A stretch of 64,000 nucleotides of DNA from Enterococcus sp. BWB1-3 (GCF_016745275.1 NZ_JADOEP010000010.1:1-64000), one strand, 5' to 3'. Positions 47,218 to 57,745 are shown, counted from the stretch's first letter. Notes: a model not told the origin generated them from the sequence alone. Numbers and translations are program-made.

Positions 47218-48016
47218 CTTTTAGCAAGTAGGCAAGGTAAATGAAATCAATAGAATCAAAAAAATGAAACCGCTTTGGATCAACCTACTGATGGCTGCTG
47301 TTCTCTGTGGGGCAGTATTTGTACGGCTATATAGTAACATATGAAACATACAAGCAGACATTTTCTATCATTGAACACCATTTATAGACTATCTTTTAAT
47401 GTAATCTATAGTTTGGTCAAGAGCACTAGTCATCATTTTTAATTACAAAAGTTGATAAAGCTGAGATCAAAGAAAATTAAGAGTTTATCTTGGGATTATC
47501 AGATGAATAAGAAATTAAGCAACTTGGGAAGGTGTTAGGAAACCGCTCACAGGAAATTGTAACCGTAGATAGTTCTTCAGCAGCAGATATAGTGCTGAAC
47601 TTCCTACTTTTAACTGAAATGAAGAAGAACGAATACTGTAAAATCGGCTGCAGTTGCGGCTAAGGATAAACTATTGAATCGAGAAAATCAACCAGCTATT
47701 ACGAGGCTGGTTGAACTATTTTTGAAAAGGTTATTGGCAATCAAATGATTCTGAAGCTTTTATTTTTTGTTATTTTGATGTCGTTTGGAACTGCGAGTGA
47801 GCAAAATCAAAAGTAGATTTTTTATGTTGAAGTATTTGTTAGACAGTCTGACATACGGTGGTGTGAGAGGTCGGCTAGTCAACTAATAATTAACCTCTTG
47901 CCCGATTCATTTGTAGCATAGATTATGAGGACCTAGTCGGGAAAGTTTTTTTCGCTCCATAGTTATAGAATTGGATCGTCTAAAAGCATTATTTTTATTA
48001 TAAATAAGATCGGCTG
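47218..48016. other. 800-bp region with remnants and a hairpin
   Basis: Near 47263 a short frame MKPLWINLLMAAVLCGAVFV looks like a cut-off signal peptide. Beyond it several frames end early, so decayed coding DNA is likely but unidentified. A hairpin TCAACCAGC/GCTGGTTGA (47688-47713) followed by ACTATTTTTG may be a rightward terminator. Confidence 0.4.
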
Positions 48017-48997
48017 CTATAAACACTCTTTATAAAGACGAAGAACATTTCCGGTGAAAATCTTTTCTACTTCCCCGGAAGAGTAGCCGGCTTGGTCCAG
48101 TGCCTGATACAGTTTAGTGACAGAAGAAGCATCAGGCAGTTCAGATGAGACAGGAATGCCGTCAAAATCTGATCCTAGACCAATACAATCAATCCCTCCG
48201 ATAGTGTGAAAATGATTCACGTGAGCAATAAATGCATCAGTTAGCGACACAAACCTATTTTCCTCTTTTAGAAACAGGTCAAAGTAGTTTATACCGATTA
48301 CACCGCCTCTTTCGGCAATTTTTTTAATCAGAGGATCGGGCAGATTTCGAAAATGAGAGCAAACAGCACGGGCATTTGAATGACTGGCAACAAATGGTTT
48401 TTTAGTGTGAGTCAGAACATCTTCAACCAGCTGATCTGAGCCGTGAGAGACATCAATGATCATTCCCAGCTGCTCCATACGCTGGACGATGGCTGTTCCC
48501 TGTTCTGTTAAGCCTTGCTGAGCAGTCGTCAAAGTCTGTGTTTCTTCATTAAAAAATGCTGCGTTTGGAAACCCGATTTCATTCAGATAATTCCAGGTAA
48601 GAGTCATCATCCGAACTCCCTCCTGATAAAACTCCTCCAGCTTTTTCAAATCTCCGCAAACAGGTGCTCCCTCTTCCATCGTCAGCAGCGCACTCATGAG
48701 GTTGTCATTTTGATTGGCTTGTATGTCTGCATAACTTTTAACAGGTTTAATCCAATCCTGATTTTTTTCCATTTCCTCATAGAAGCAAGCAATCATTTCT
48801 TTGCAGGTTTTGTAGGGATCAGCAGTTTCTTTTTTATCCATGAATAGGGCAAAATTTTGAAGCAGATATTCTCCCTTCTTCAGTTTTTTCCGGTCAATTT
48901 GAAACGTGTTGCTTCTTAGGTATTCTGCTGATCCATTTTGCTTGCTTTGATAAATTTTCATTATTGTATCACAATGCATATCTATTGTATTTAGCAT
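48017..48997 (-). CDS. Membrane dipeptidase (peptidase family M19)
   Basis: A 326-aa zinc hydrolase of the renal-dipeptidase family. The first metal site is MHCDTI near the N-terminus, with the bridging Glu in LLTMEEGAPVCG. Further metal His residues lie in IDVSHGSDQLVEDV and PFVASHSNARAVC, and the C-terminal motif is GIDCIGLGSDFDGI. The barrel is complete and no signal peptide is seen, so it acts in the cytoplasm on dipeptides. It stands alone. Confidence 0.93.
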   Translation of the reverse strand: MLNTIDMHCDTIMKIYQSKQNGSAEYLRSNTFQIDRKKLKKGEYLLQNFALFMDKKETADPYKTCKEMIACFYEEMEKNQDWIKPVKSYADIQANQNDNLMSALLTMEEGAPVCGDLKKLEEFYQEGVRMMTLTWNYLNEIGFPNAAFFNEETQTLTTAQQGLTEQGTAIVQRMEQLGMIIDVSHGSDQLVEDVLTHTKKPFVASHSNARAVCSHFRNLPDPLIKKIAERGGVIGINYFDLFLKEENRFVSLTDAFIAHVNHFHTIGGIDCIGLGSDFDGIPVSSELPDASSVTKLYQALDQAGYSSGEVEKIFTGNVLRLYKECL

Positions 48998-49169
48998 AAT
49001 TATTCTCCTCGTTTTTATTTATCGTACCTCTTTGAAAGACTTTCGTCCATTGTTTTCAGAAAGGCCTTGGTAGAACTGTCAAAATAAAAATAGTCCTATG
49101 TATTTTTCAAAAAACTTTTCAGAAATATGAATGTAAAATGATTATTTAATAGGAATCTTTCAAAATTCA

Positions 49170-49297
49170 TTGACAAAAGAGTGCAAACAAAGTATATTTA
49201 CTACGAAATCATTCTTATCAACGTAGGCAATACGGAGATAAAGTAGTTGAAGCGAATACGCTTCTCCCAGGCCTGATTCCCATAATCAGGTTTTTTT
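49170..49297 (+). ncRNA. Candidate 93-nt small RNA (promoter plus terminator, no ORF)
   Basis: A near-consensus promoter, TTGACA (49170-49175), 17 bp, TATATT (49193-49198), is followed about 75 bp later by a terminator, CCTGATT/AATCAGG plus TTTTTTT (49272-49297). The transcript (about 49205-49297) contains the hairpin GAAGCG-AATA-CGCTTC inside a GGAG/CTCC stem and no translatable frame. The next rightward gene is far away, so it is not an ordinary leader. The class is unknown; the antisense RNA of an Fst-type toxin system is one possibility. Confidence 0.6.
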
Positions 49298-49447
49298 ATT
49301 TGTCATAAATAAATGGTCTTATAAACTTAGTATTAAAACAATCCTTATAATCAATACAAGCGTTTCAGTTGTAATAGACTCTATAGCGTTCTTGTTTAAT
49401 AGTTGTTAATAGTGAGTATGTTACTGTTATTTTTAATGTTTACTTAA

Positions 49448-50065
49448 TTAGTTAGATAAATCTCTTATCGCATCTTTTTTTCTTTCGGCGGCTGTTTCTT
49501 TTATCTGCATCATTTTTTTCATAAAAATGGCAATGAGATAGATCGAAATAGCTGAGACAACAGCTTCTCGAACACCAAAAACAATAAAATTTAATAAAAT
49601 GATCACGAGATTCGTTAAAAAAACACCAGTTGCACGATCCATGCCAAAATGACGATTAAAAATCAGCGGCGGAACAGTCACTCCGCCATTAGAAGCCCCA
49701 ATCTGATAGAGGATGAATATACCCAGGCTGAACATGAAGCTGCCGATAATCAAAGCAACTGGGAAAAATCTGGTTACAGAAACAACTGGAACATAGCTCA
49801 AAATGACTGGAAACATCAGGCTGCCTAGAAGTGTTTTTAGAAATACATCTCGATTCAGAAATAAAAAAGCCAGACAAAGCATCAGCAGATTTACACTCCA
49901 AACGATAACTGTGCGGTCAATGAGCAAGAGTATTTCAAGAAGATAGCCAATGGAGCCTACACCAGCGGAAGCTATGCCATGAGGAAGCAGGAAAAAATTC
50001 AATCCTATGGAAATAATAATAATCCCTGCAAGAATACCGGGGATTTTTTTCAGTTCATCTTTCAT
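49448..50065 (-). CDS. YitT/YczE-type integral membrane protein
   Basis: A 205-aa protein with five or six membrane helices. The first helix region, GILAGIIIISIGLNFFLLPH, followed by GIASAGVGSIGYLLE and later GASNGGVTVPPLIFNRHFGM, is typical of YitT-family proteins (DUF161), but the DUF2179 cytoplasmic domain is absent. The C-terminus is charged. It starts at 50065 with an AAGGGTTC site upstream. Transport function is unproven in the family. Confidence 0.78.
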   Translation of the reverse strand: MKDELKKIPGILAGIIIISIGLNFFLLPHGIASAGVGSIGYLLEILLLIDRTVIVWSVNLLMLCLAFLFLNRDVFLKTLLGSLMFPVILSYVPVVSVTRFFPVALIIGSFMFSLGIFILYQIGASNGGVTVPPLIFNRHFGMDRATGVFLTNLVIILLNFIVFGVREAVVSAISIYLIAIFMKKMMQIKETAAERKKDAIRDLSN

Positions 50066-50154
50066 TTGAACCCTTCTTTCTCAAAGTAATCATTCCTTTC
50101 CATACTTTATCAAAAGAGTCTCCCTAATTGCAGGCAATTATTTCATAGGTCTGC

Positions 50155-50227
50155 GAAAAAAATGACCCGCTTTACAGGTCATTTATCTTGAAAAAGCAAA
50201 AGACCGAGGATTTTGTTTCCCGGTCTT
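50155..50227 (-). terminator. Two tandem terminator hairpins
   Basis: On the minus strand AAGACCGGG...CTCGGTCTT is followed by TTGCTTTTTC. A second hairpin, AAATGACCTG...CGGGTCATTT, is followed by TTTTT. They lie directly after the YbjQ-like gene. Confidence 0.8.
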
Positions 50228-50236
50228 CTGTTTCAA

Positions 50237-50566
50237 TTATCCTATTGTGGTCGGTGTATACTGAACAACGGTTCCATACGCAAAGATTTCGATAAATTTC
50301 TCATCCTCTTTTACAACTAGTTTTTCTTCAAAATGGCAGTTGATTACTGCATCTGCATGATATTCAAACGCCATTTGCTTCAGCTTCAGGCAGACATTTG
50401 CAAAGATAGCGTTCGGATCTGCTTCTGGAGCAAACAAGTCCTCCTCTACTCGGTCAGCTGCAAAAATAATATCCCGCAAAATATATTTCTTATTAATATT
50501 TCCTGTAGACAGGGTAATGCTGCTGATCTGATCTTCCAAACTTTGAATATTATTATTTCGACTCAT
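50237..50566 (-). CDS. YbjQ-like heavy-metal-binding-domain family protein
   Basis: A 109-aa soluble protein. The pattern LSTGNINKKYILRDIIFAAD, followed by an amphipathic helix with LKQMAFEYHADAVINCHFEE and a final beta-strand FAYGTVVQYT, resembles YbjQ/UPF0145 proteins, which assemble as pentamers. The function is unknown. It has an AGGAGGTAA site and its own terminators, so it is monocistronic. Confidence 0.65.
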   Translation of the reverse strand: MSRNNNIQSLEDQISSITLSTGNINKKYILRDIIFAADRVEEDLFAPEADPNAIFANVCLKLKQMAFEYHADAVINCHFEEKLVVKEDEKFIEIFAYGTVVQYTPTTIG

Positions 50567-50732
50567 AATGTTTACCTCCTAAAGTTATGTCCTTTTTATT
50601 GTAATGATTAATAGAAGGAAAAGCAAAGCTAATATCTGTTAAAGTTTAAGCAATTTGAAAGAGTCTGTATTGCGTAATCATTAAATTTGTGCTATTCTAT
50701 TTCCAGTAAAAAACAGACGGAATAAAGCAGTC

Positions 50733-50785
50733 AAAGTGCTAAATCCAACCTTTTAAGGACAAAGGGTGGAGTGGGCGCTTTTTTT
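50733..50785 (+). terminator. Strong hairpin with T-run upstream of mnmE
   Basis: CCAACCTTT pairs with AAAGGGTGG inside an outer AAAGTGC/GCGCTTT stem, followed by TTTTTTT. It lies 60 bp before mnmE with no rightward gene before it, so it may be a leader attenuator rather than the end of a gene. Confidence 0.6.
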
Positions 50786-50845
50786 GTAGCTTAAATATAG
50801 AATATTGTTTTTATTTATACATAGGTATACAGAGAAAGGAAGAGA

Positions 50846-52246
50846 ATGATGCAGCAAGTGACTTTGGAGTTTGATACAATTGCCGCTATTTCCACACCTC
50901 CTGGAGAGGGAGCAATCAGCATTGTTCGTTTGAGCGGAGATGAGGCTGTTGCGATTGCAGACAGCGTTTATCGTTTCGGCAGCAAGAAGTTAGAAGAGGT
51001 ACCATCCCATACCATTCATTATGGTCATATTTTTGACCCGAAAACAAATGAACTGCTTGATGAGGTGATGATTTCAGTAATGAGAGCACCAAAAACATTT
51101 ACCCGAGAAGATGTCGTGGAAATCAATTGTCATGGTGGTATTGTGGTTGTTAATCAGCTGCTGCAGCTGCTATTGAGGGAAGGTGCACGTCTGGCAGAAC
51201 CGGGAGAATTCACTAAACGAGCTTTTTTAAATGGACGAATGGATTTATCTCAGGCAGAAGCAGTAATGGATTTGATTCGGGCAAAAACAGACAAAGCCAT
51301 GCAAGTAGCGCTGCATCAGCTGGATGGAAATTTATCTGTATTAATCCGGTCATTGCGACAGGAAATTTTAGAAACATTGGCTCAGGTTGAAGTGAATATT
51401 GATTATCCTGAATATGACGATGTGGAAGAGCTGACAACTAGACTTCTGTTGGAAAAAGCTGTTTTTGTTAAAGCTCAAATTAAGGGGTTGCTGACAACAG
51501 CCAAGCAGGGGAAAATCCTAAGAGAGGGACTGAGTACAGCAATTATTGGTCGTCCAAATGTTGGGAAGTCAAGCTTGCTGAATCATCTGCTGCAGGAAGA
51601 AAAAGCGATTGTCACAGATATTGCCGGAACAACCAGAGATGTAATTGAAGAATATGTCAATGTTCGCGGAGTGCCTCTGAAGCTGATCGATACAGCAGGG
51701 ATTCGTGAAACGGAAGACCTTGTGGAGCAGATTGGTGTGGAACGCAGCCGTAAAGCACTGGCAGAGTCTGATCTGATTTTACTGGTATTAAATCAGAATG
51801 AAGAATTGACACTTGAAGACAGGCAGCTTTTGGAAGCAACAAAAGGACTGAAGCGAATTATTTTACTAAATAAAATGGATTTACCCTCTGTGTTAGATAA
51901 AGAAGAGCTGACTCAGCTGGCAGAAGTAGAAGAAATTCTTCCGGTTTCTGTTTTATCCAATACAGGAATGAAACAGTTGGAATTAAAAATTGCTGAGTTG
52001 TTTTTTGGTGGTAAAACAGGTGAGAAAGATGCGACCTATGTTTCCAATACTCGTCATATCGCTTTACTGGATCAGGCAGTGTTATCATTGGAAGAAGTAA
52101 TTCGAGGGATTGAAGTAGGCATGCCTGTAGATCTGGTTCAAATAGATATGACCCGCTGTTGGGATTATCTGGGAGAGATTGTCGGAGACAGTGTGCAGGA
52201 TGAGTTGATTACACAGTTGTTCAGCCAGTTTTGTTTAGGAAAATAA
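50846..52246 (+). CDS. mnmE: tRNA modification GTPase MnmE
   Basis: A 466-aa GTPase that, with MnmG, installs the (carboxymethyl)aminomethyl group on wobble U34 of tRNAs. The N-terminal formyl-THF-binding domain has [21 protein letters not shown] helical domain surrounds the G domain, with G1 [13 protein letters not shown]2/G3 [10 protein letters not shown] and [10 protein letters not shown], and G4 NKMD. The C-terminal motif FCLGK is intact. AGGAAGAG precedes the start. mnmG follows only after a 0.9-kb repeat block. Confidence 0.98.
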   Translation: MMQQVTLEFDTIAAISTPPGEGAISIVRLSGDEAVAIADSVYRFGSKKLEEVPSHTIHYGHIFDPKTNELLDEVMISVMRAPKTFTREDVVEINCHGGIVVVNQLLQLLLREGARLAEPGEFTKRAFLNGRMDLSQAEAVMDLIRAKTDKAMQVALHQLDGNLSVLIRSLRQEILETLAQVEVNIDYPEYDDVEELTTRLLLEKAVFVKAQIKGLLTTAKQGKILREGLSTAIIGRPNVGKSSLLNHLLQEEKAIVTDIAGTTRDVIEEYVNVRGVPLKLIDTAGIRETEDLVEQIGVERSRKALAESDLILLVLNQNEELTLEDRQLLEATKGLKRIILLNKMDLPSVLDKEELTQLAEVEEILPVSVLSNTGMKQLELKIAELFFGGKTGEKDATYVSNTRHIALLDQAVLSLEEVIRGIEVGMPVDLVQIDMTRCWDYLGEIVGDSVQDELITQLFSQFCLGK

Positions 52247-52287
52247 GTGGTATAGCAATAGAAAAATTCAGTTGTATAAATATAAAG

Positions 52288-52683
52288 AAAAAGGGTTGTG
52301 CCAAAGCTTCTCCATGCAACGAGTAATAGCAGGAGCACGTACACGAACGTAACTGCGAGGAGTAATAGCAGGAGCACATGCACGAATATAACTGCAAGGA
52401 GTAACCGCAGGAGCACATGCACGAATAAACTGCGAGGAGTAATAGCAGGAGCATGTACACGAACGTAACTGCGAGGAGTAATAGCAGGAGCACGTATACG
52501 AACGTAACTGCGAGGAGTAATAGCAGGAGCACGTATACGAACGTAACTGCGAGGAGTAACCGCAGGAGCACGTATACGAACGTAACTGCGACGAGTAACC
52601 GCAGGAGCAGAAGTGTTCCCCCTCAAGAACCAAATAGGTAACATGCATCATCTACTCTGACAAGTCAATCGTAGTGATTTATG
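52288..52683 (-). repeat. Repeat element with 39-bp tandem array (copy B)
   Basis: An inverted and expanded version of the 31971-32188 unit. The array 52315-52610 has about seven and a half copies of a 39-bp unit (23-bp core GCAGGAGCA... family plus a 16-bp linker like CGTATACGAACGTAAC). The flanks match: GGTTGTGCCAAAGCTTCTCC on the left and CTCTGACAAGTCAATCGTAG on the right. All unit lengths are multiples of three, so long cysteine-rich frames appear, but none has a ribosome-binding site. Confidence 0.9.
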
Positions 52684-52967
52684 TCAATAAGTCGGAATAT
52701 CCGAAAATTGTCAAGGAACACTAGTCATAAAATGAATAGCTGTGAATGGATACCTTCCTGGAGCTGCTTATATTTCAGTATCGTTCGACTTATTTCCGAG
52801 ATGTTGCCTGCGATTACTCGGCGCAGTTTAGGACCGACCAGTGCTAGTTCTACTTTGCCATTTCTGCTTATATTCGTACTTTAGCAGAATGGTATGTGTA
52901 GTTTCGATAAGTATTCCTTGAATGAAACTAGCTCACTTGATGTAGTAGAACTGTATGCGTAGCGTAG

Positions 52968-53130
52968 AAGAACTGCTGTCTCTACGAGTCTAATGATTCT
53001 TGAGACAAAACATTACACTGTATCCATTTTTCTGCGTCTATAGTTCTTACGAATGTTCGAATCATACAAAGACTGGAACGCCGTTTATTCGGTTTTAGGG
53101 GACTCAGACATACTTATGTCACAGTCCCTA
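52968..53130 (+). repeat. 165-bp interspersed repeat (copy 2)
   Basis: Nearly identical to 38655-38825. It ends in the hairpin GGGACTCAGACATAC-TTATGTCACAGTCCC about 30 bp before the mnmG start, so it could influence mnmG expression. The stretch 52684-52967 between the two repeats contains no gene. Confidence 0.85.
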
Positions 53131-53159
53131 TTAGTAAAAATTAAAGGAGCCTAACATTA

Positions 53160-55058
53160 ATGAATCAATTTAGTGCAGAAACATATGATGTTATTGTTGT
53201 CGGAGCCGGACATGCAGGGTCAGAAGCAGCATTGGCTGCAGCTCGTATGGGAAGTAAAACGCTGCTGTTGACAATTAACTTGGATATGGTCGCATTTATG
53301 CCTTGTAATCCATCTGTTGGCGGACCGGCTAAAGGTGTTGTTGTCCGTGAAATCGATGCATTGGGTGGAGAAATGGGCAAAAATATCGATAAAACATATA
53401 TTCAAATGCGGATGCTGAATACAGGAAAAGGTCCTGCTGTTCGTGCGTTGCGGGCACAGGCAGACAAGCATGCTTATGCATCAGAGATGAAGCATACGAT
53501 CGAACAAACGGAGAATCTAACGCTGCGTCAAGGAATTGTAGAAAACCTGATTGTTGAAGATGGTACCTGTAAAGGAGTCGTTACGACAACAGGAGCTGCC
53601 TATCAAAGTAAAGCAGTGATTATCACTGCAGGAACTGCCTTGCGTGGAGAAATCATTATCGGAGAATTAAAGTATTCTTCCGGTCCCAATAACTCACTGC
53701 CGTCTATTGGTCTGGCAGACCATTTAAAAGAGCTGGGTCTTGAAATGGATCGTTTTAAAACAGGGACACCGCCACGGGTGAAATCCAGCAGCATTGATTA
53801 CTCGGTTACCGAAGAACAGCCAGGGGATGAGCGGCCAAATCACTTCAGCTTTAGTACGCCGGATAGTGCTTATAATCTTGATCAGCGTTCCTGCTGGCTG
53901 ACTTATACAAACGAAGGAACACACGAAATTATTCAAGCGAATCTGCATCGAGCGCCAATGTTTACAGGAATTGTCGAAGGAGTGGGTGCTCGCTACTGCC
54001 CGTCTATAGAGGATAAAATTGTCCGTTTTTCAGACAAACCGAGACATCAGCTGTTCCTGGAACCGGAAGGTCTGAATACAGAAGAAGTATATGTACAAGG
54101 GCTCTCCACATCTCTTCCAGAAGATGTACAGACCGATGTTCTTCACTCCATTGCCGGGTTGGAGAAAGCGGAAATGATGCGTACAGGCTATGCAATTGAA
54201 TACGATGTCGTTGTTCCTCATCAGCTGCGTCCAACGCTGGAAACAAAGATCATTGAAAATCTGTTTACTGCCGGACAGACAAATGGTACGAGCGGCTATG
54301 AAGAAGCAGCTGGACAAGGATTGATCGCTGGAATTAATGCGGCGCTGAAAGTTCAGGAGAAAGATCCGTTTGTAATGAAGCGCAGTGATGGCTATATTGG
54401 CGTGATGATTGATGATTTAGTGACGAAAGGAACCAATGAGCCATATCGTCTGTTGACTTCAAGAGCAGAATATCGACTAATTCTGCGACATGACAATGCT
54501 GATTTACGTTTAACTGAAAAAGGACATGAGATTGGTCTTGTACAGGAAGAACAATATGAGAGCTATCTGGTGAAAAAAGAGGCAGTTGAAAAGGAAATTG
54601 TACGTTTAAATTCGGTTAGAATAAAGCCGACAGCGGGTGTACAGGCATTTTTAGAAGAAAAAGGCTCAGTACCATTAAAAGATGGAGTCCTTGCTGCTGA
54701 TTTCCTGAAACGACCTGAAATGACCTATCATGAAGTTCTTCAGTTTATTCCGGCAGAGGAAGAAGCGTTAGACGATAAAGTTATTGAACAGGTAGAAATC
54801 CAAATCAAATACGAAGGCTACATCAAAAAAGCACTGGAAAAAGTTGATAAGCTGAAACGCATGGAAGCTAAACGTATCCCTGAAAATATCGATTACGAAG
54901 CGATCAATGGACTGGCAACAGAAGCAAAACAAAAGCTGCAGAAAATCCAGCCTGAAACCATTGCGCAGGCAAGCAGAATCAGCGGAGTGAACCCGGCTGA
55001 TTTGAGTATACTGATGGTGTATATTGAACAGGGTAAGATTGCGAAGGTACAGCGGTAA
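53160..55058 (+). CDS. mnmG: tRNA uridine 5-carboxymethylaminomethyl modification enzyme MnmG
   Basis: A 632-aa FAD enzyme (GidA). The Rossmann motif is [20 protein letters not shown]. The family blocks [31 protein letters not shown] and [20 protein letters not shown] are intact. The C-terminal helical domain binds MnmE. The length is normal and AAAGGAG precedes the start. The integrated island begins about 60 bp after its stop without truncating it. Confidence 0.98.
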   Translation: MNQFSAETYDVIVVGAGHAGSEAALAAARMGSKTLLLTINLDMVAFMPCNPSVGGPAKGVVVREIDALGGEMGKNIDKTYIQMRMLNTGKGPAVRALRAQADKHAYASEMKHTIEQTENLTLRQGIVENLIVEDGTCKGVVTTTGAAYQSKAVIITAGTALRGEIIIGELKYSSGPNNSLPSIGLADHLKELGLEMDRFKTGTPPRVKSSSIDYSVTEEQPGDERPNHFSFSTPDSAYNLDQRSCWLTYTNEGTHEIIQANLHRAPMFTGIVEGVGARYCPSIEDKIVRFSDKPRHQLFLEPEGLNTEEVYVQGLSTSLPEDVQTDVLHSIAGLEKAEMMRTGYAIEYDVVVPHQLRPTLETKIIENLFTAGQTNGTSGYEEAAGQGLIAGINAALKVQEKDPFVMKRSDGYIGVMIDDLVTKGTNEPYRLLTSRAEYRLILRHDNADLRLTEKGHEIGLVQEEQYESYLVKKEAVEKEIVRLNSVRIKPTAGVQAFLEEKGSVPLKDGVLAADFLKRPEMTYHEVLQFIPAEEEALDDKVIEQVEIQIKYEGYIKKALEKVDKLKRMEAKRIPENIDYEAINGLATEAKQKLQKIQPETIAQASRISGVNPADLSILMVYIEQGKIAKVQR

Positions 55059-55119
55059 TTCCTTGATACCAAAGGATTTATAGTGATGACTGAACACTCA
55101 TACTATCAATTGACCTCGG

Positions 55120-55131
55120 TTTTGACTCCGT
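55120..55131. repeat. Candidate attL core of the 8.9-kb island
   Basis: TTTTGACTCCGT occurs here, four bases past the integrase stop, and again in the same orientation at 63972-63983. A direct repeat flanking an int-bearing island is expected of attachment sites. Confidence 0.6.
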
Positions 55132-55134
55132 CGG

Positions 55135-56301
55135 TCACCCGTTCATGAAGGAAGAGAACATTTCTACAGTCTCCTCTTGTCGATTTTGAGATACTTGAAT
55201 GTAGATATCCATTGTCGTTTTAGAAGAAGAGTGACCTAAACGATCTTGAACGTCTTTTATCTGTGCTCCGGCTTCAAATAGCAAACTAGCGTGAGTCTTT
55301 CTAAAGCCGTGTACTTTAATAATTTTCATATCAGGGAACTTCCTAGCCACCTTATCCATTACATGATTCGGATAGGCTTTATATAGGAAGTCCCTTTTTT
55401 TATTAGCTTTAATGGTACTAATTACCGGAACATCTTCCATATTATCTATTCGGATACCACGAGATAGATTTTTTTTAATTACAGACCGTTTCCATTTCTT
55501 TAAAATAACTATTGTGCCGTCATCAATAGTTATTACTCGATTAGATTTATCAGTTTTAGTGGGATTCAAATGCAAAGAGCCATCTGATAGTTCAATAAGT
55601 GTTTTATTAAAGGAAATAGTCTTTGCTTCGAAATCTATATCCTTCCATGTTAAACCAAGTATTTCACCTTTTCTAGCACCGGTGTAGGAAGCTAGTCTAA
55701 AAAATGCAATTGCACGTTCGTCTCTTAGTTCTTCGAGATAATTGAAAAATTGTTGAAGCTCTTTTTTAGTGTAAACTTCATCTATTGATTTAGAAGACTT
55801 TGTTTTTGATTTAGGTGTAACCGTGCGTTCCATCGGATTATCTTTAATGACACCAATTAATATACCGTACTTGAATACTTGGGAAGTATAGCTTTTCACT
55901 TTTTGAAAAGCATTGTATTTCTTTGCCCACTCAGAAAGTATCTTTTGGCACATTGTCGGTGTAATCGCATCTAATTTAAGCTTACCGAAGTATGGAAGAA
56001 TTTGATTTTTAAAGTAATTTCTAATACGTTGTTCTGTCGTATTTCGAATGTTTTCTTTATGCTGACCCATCCATAGTTCATAAAGGTCTTGATAAGTTTT
56101 TATAGTATTCTGAGTGCCAAGACCGTTGGTTTCAATTTCTAACTGTAACCGTGCATAATCCAATGATGCTTCTTTTTTTGTTTTGAAGTCTCTGCGTGTA
56201 GTTCGCTTTTCTTTACCGGTTATAGGGTCTTTACCTAAATAGGCTTTATAGAGCCATCTAGTTGTTCCATCTTTCTTTTCGTATTGTTTATATGTTGCCA
56301 T
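55135..56301 (-). CDS. int: Tyrosine recombinase / integrase of the mnmG-adjacent island
   Basis: A 388-aa phage-type integrase. The N-terminal arm-binding domain (Arm-DNA-bind_4 style) begins MATYKQYEKKDGTTRWLYKA. The core-binding domain spans about 65-165. The catalytic set is Arg in YTGARKGEILGLTWKDIDF, KVHGFRKTHASLLF, His in RLGHSSSKTT and the Tyr of MDIYIQVSQ; all are present. It lies at the island edge, reading outward. Confidence 0.94.
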   Translation of the reverse strand: MATYKQYEKKDGTTRWLYKAYLGKDPITGKEKRTTRRDFKTKKEASLDYARLQLEIETNGLGTQNTIKTYQDLYELWMGQHKENIRNTTEQRIRNYFKNQILPYFGKLKLDAITPTMCQKILSEWAKKYNAFQKVKSYTSQVFKYGILIGVIKDNPMERTVTPKSKTKSSKSIDEVYTKKELQQFFNYLEELRDERAIAFFRLASYTGARKGEILGLTWKDIDFEAKTISFNKTLIELSDGSLHLNPTKTDKSNRVITIDDGTIVILKKWKRSVIKKNLSRGIRIDNMEDVPVISTIKANKKRDFLYKAYPNHVMDKVARKFPDMKIIKVHGFRKTHASLLFEAGAQIKDVQDRLGHSSSKTTMDIYIQVSQNRQEETVEMFSSFMNG

Positions 56302-56481
56302 TGTTTTTCCTCCTCGGAGAAGCCTAAAATACCCGCTGAGAGCATTTATAGGCTATCCTTCATCGCATTCCACCTTTCGAAGTGCTTCTAAATTTTCAGG
56401 GCTTGTCTTCAATATGCTTCATTACAGCACATGTTAGTGTTTGGGATATCTCCTTGTTTTTTATTTATAAAGGAGAGTCTA

Positions 56482-57210
56482 TTATTCTGTAACTCCTCCT
56501 TTATTTTTTTTGTATTTTTGACCAATTGTTGATATAGACTGTCTAAAACCACTGATACTTTCAAATATTTCATCTAGAGCTTCTTTAGGATAAGCAGTAT
56601 CTTCCAATTGACTCGGTAACCACTCACTCAGCATTACATCAAGATTCTCTTCAATTTTATTGGTAAGAAGAAGAATATCATCATTAAACTCTTGTACAAT
56701 ACTTTGGATAAAGGCTTTTTTTATTTCAGTAATATTTGAAATAGAAATATCATTACTTTTAATAAAATCGAAAGTGTTCCTTGCTATGTTTTCCTGTGAG
56801 ATTAAATCTAACTTAAAATATCTGTTTAGCCAATCGGTGTAATCCGGTCTTGGGGGCGGAAACTTAGTATTAAGATGTTGAGCTAAATCTATGTCAGAAA
56901 AATTTAGTTCTTCTTGAATAACACTATCTCTGTAAAGGATAATTCCGTAAATATATTCTTTCGAATCCCCATAAACTAATTCTTGAATAGTTATATTTCC
57001 TAAATTTGCAATCTCTGACAGACGTTCTAATTTGGGAAGATGTATTCCTTTCTCCCATTCGTAGACAGTCTTCTTATCTATTGGCTTGTTGTCGTTAACT
57101 AGAAGACCAAATTCAGGTTGCGTCAACTTTAACTGTTTTCTTATTGATTTTATTTTTGCTCCGACCCTTTTTTTACGTTCTATGCTATTTACCGGTGGAC
57201 GTTGTTTCAT
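56482..57210 (-). CDS. XRE-family repressor of the island
   Basis: A 242-aa protein. ATG 57210 (MKQRPPVNSIERKKRVG) is behind GGGGGTG. The N-terminal helix-turn-helix (about 15-75) reads KIKSIRKQLKLTQPEFGLLV and KKTVYEWEKGIHLPKLERLS. The rest is helical and unfamiliar, without a LexA-type peptidase domain, so it is not a self-cleaving cI. It diverges from the excisionase gene, the arrangement of the master repressor in phage-inducible islands. Derepression by a phage protein is inference. Confidence 0.8.
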   Translation of the reverse strand: MKQRPPVNSIERKKRVGAKIKSIRKQLKLTQPEFGLLVNDNKPIDKKTVYEWEKGIHLPKLERLSEIANLGNITIQELVYGDSKEYIYGIILYRDSVIQEELNFSDIDLAQHLNTKFPPPRPDYTDWLNRYFKLDLISQENIARNTFDFIKSNDISISNITEIKKAFIQSIVQEFNDDILLLTNKIEENLDVMLSEWLPSQLEDTAYPKEALDEIFESISGFRQSISTIGQKYKKNKGGVTE

Positions 57211-57244
57211 ACATATACACCCCCTAAGAATAGTATACACTTTA

Positions 57245-57304
57245 AAAGGGGGGTTGTAAACATTTTAATAAAACATTGACACACCCCTTTTTATGAAGTA
57301 TTAT
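57245..57304 (+). promoter_or_regulatory. Rightward island promoter with inverted operator-like repeats
   Basis: TTGACA (57276-57281), 17 bp, TATTAT (57299-57304). AAAAGGGGGGTTGT (57245-57258) and CACACCCCTTTTT (57280-57292) are inverted relatives. They overlap the -35 region, as expected for the divergent repressor's operator. Confidence 0.65.
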
Positions 57305-57466
57305 AAGCGTGTAACATTAATAACGAACCTAACAGCATGATTTTAGTAGTTGGACTACTCGGTTCGTGGTAACCAGATATTTTTTCAAAGCGGAAGGAGA
57401 GGTTCTTTTCTCACCTCTTATTTCTGATGTAGAAATATTTAAGTTATCACGAAAGGAGGAGGGACT

Positions 57467-57745
57467 ATGACTGTACAAAGTATTGATAAGTTTATTTCTG
57501 ATCAAGTCGAAGGACAAGTGAAAGAAATAATTGGTACTGAGTTAAAATCTGCTATTGAAGGGTTCGTTTTTTGTGTTTATCCGGAGTATATGACATATAA
57601 GCAAGCCAGTGAATATCTTGGCATCTCAATAGGAACACTTAGAAAGTATGTTTCTCAGTATGGACTACCAGTCATAAAAATTGAGAATGTAACTAGACTA
57701 AAAAAGTCTGATATTGATGAATTCATGGAAATGAATCGGGTGTAA
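57467..57745 (+). CDS. Excisionase-like helix-turn-helix protein
   Basis: A 92-aa protein starting behind AGGAGGAG. The C-terminal half is a MerR/excisionase HTH: YMTYKQASEYLGISIGTLRK followed by YVSQYGLPVIKIENVTRLKK. The N-terminal 40 residues are a charged helix. It is the first gene right of the repressor, where islands keep xis/alpA. It probably directs excision and perhaps activates replication genes. Confidence 0.78.
   Translation: MTVQSIDKFISDQVEGQVKEIIGTELKSAIEGFVFCVYPEYMTYKQASEYLGISIGTLRKYVSQYGLPVIKIENVTRLKKSDIDEFMEMNRV

Noticed and set aside
52315-52610. CRISPR array
   Set aside because: The linkers between the cores are nearly identical to each other, the core is only 23 bp without a dyad, and no cas genes are present. 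It is a tandem repeat.
52165-52651. Cysteine-rich repeat proteins encoded by the array on the minus strand
   Set aside because: Several overlapping frames are open only because the unit length is a multiple of three. None has a ribosome-binding site, and one overlaps the mnmE end.
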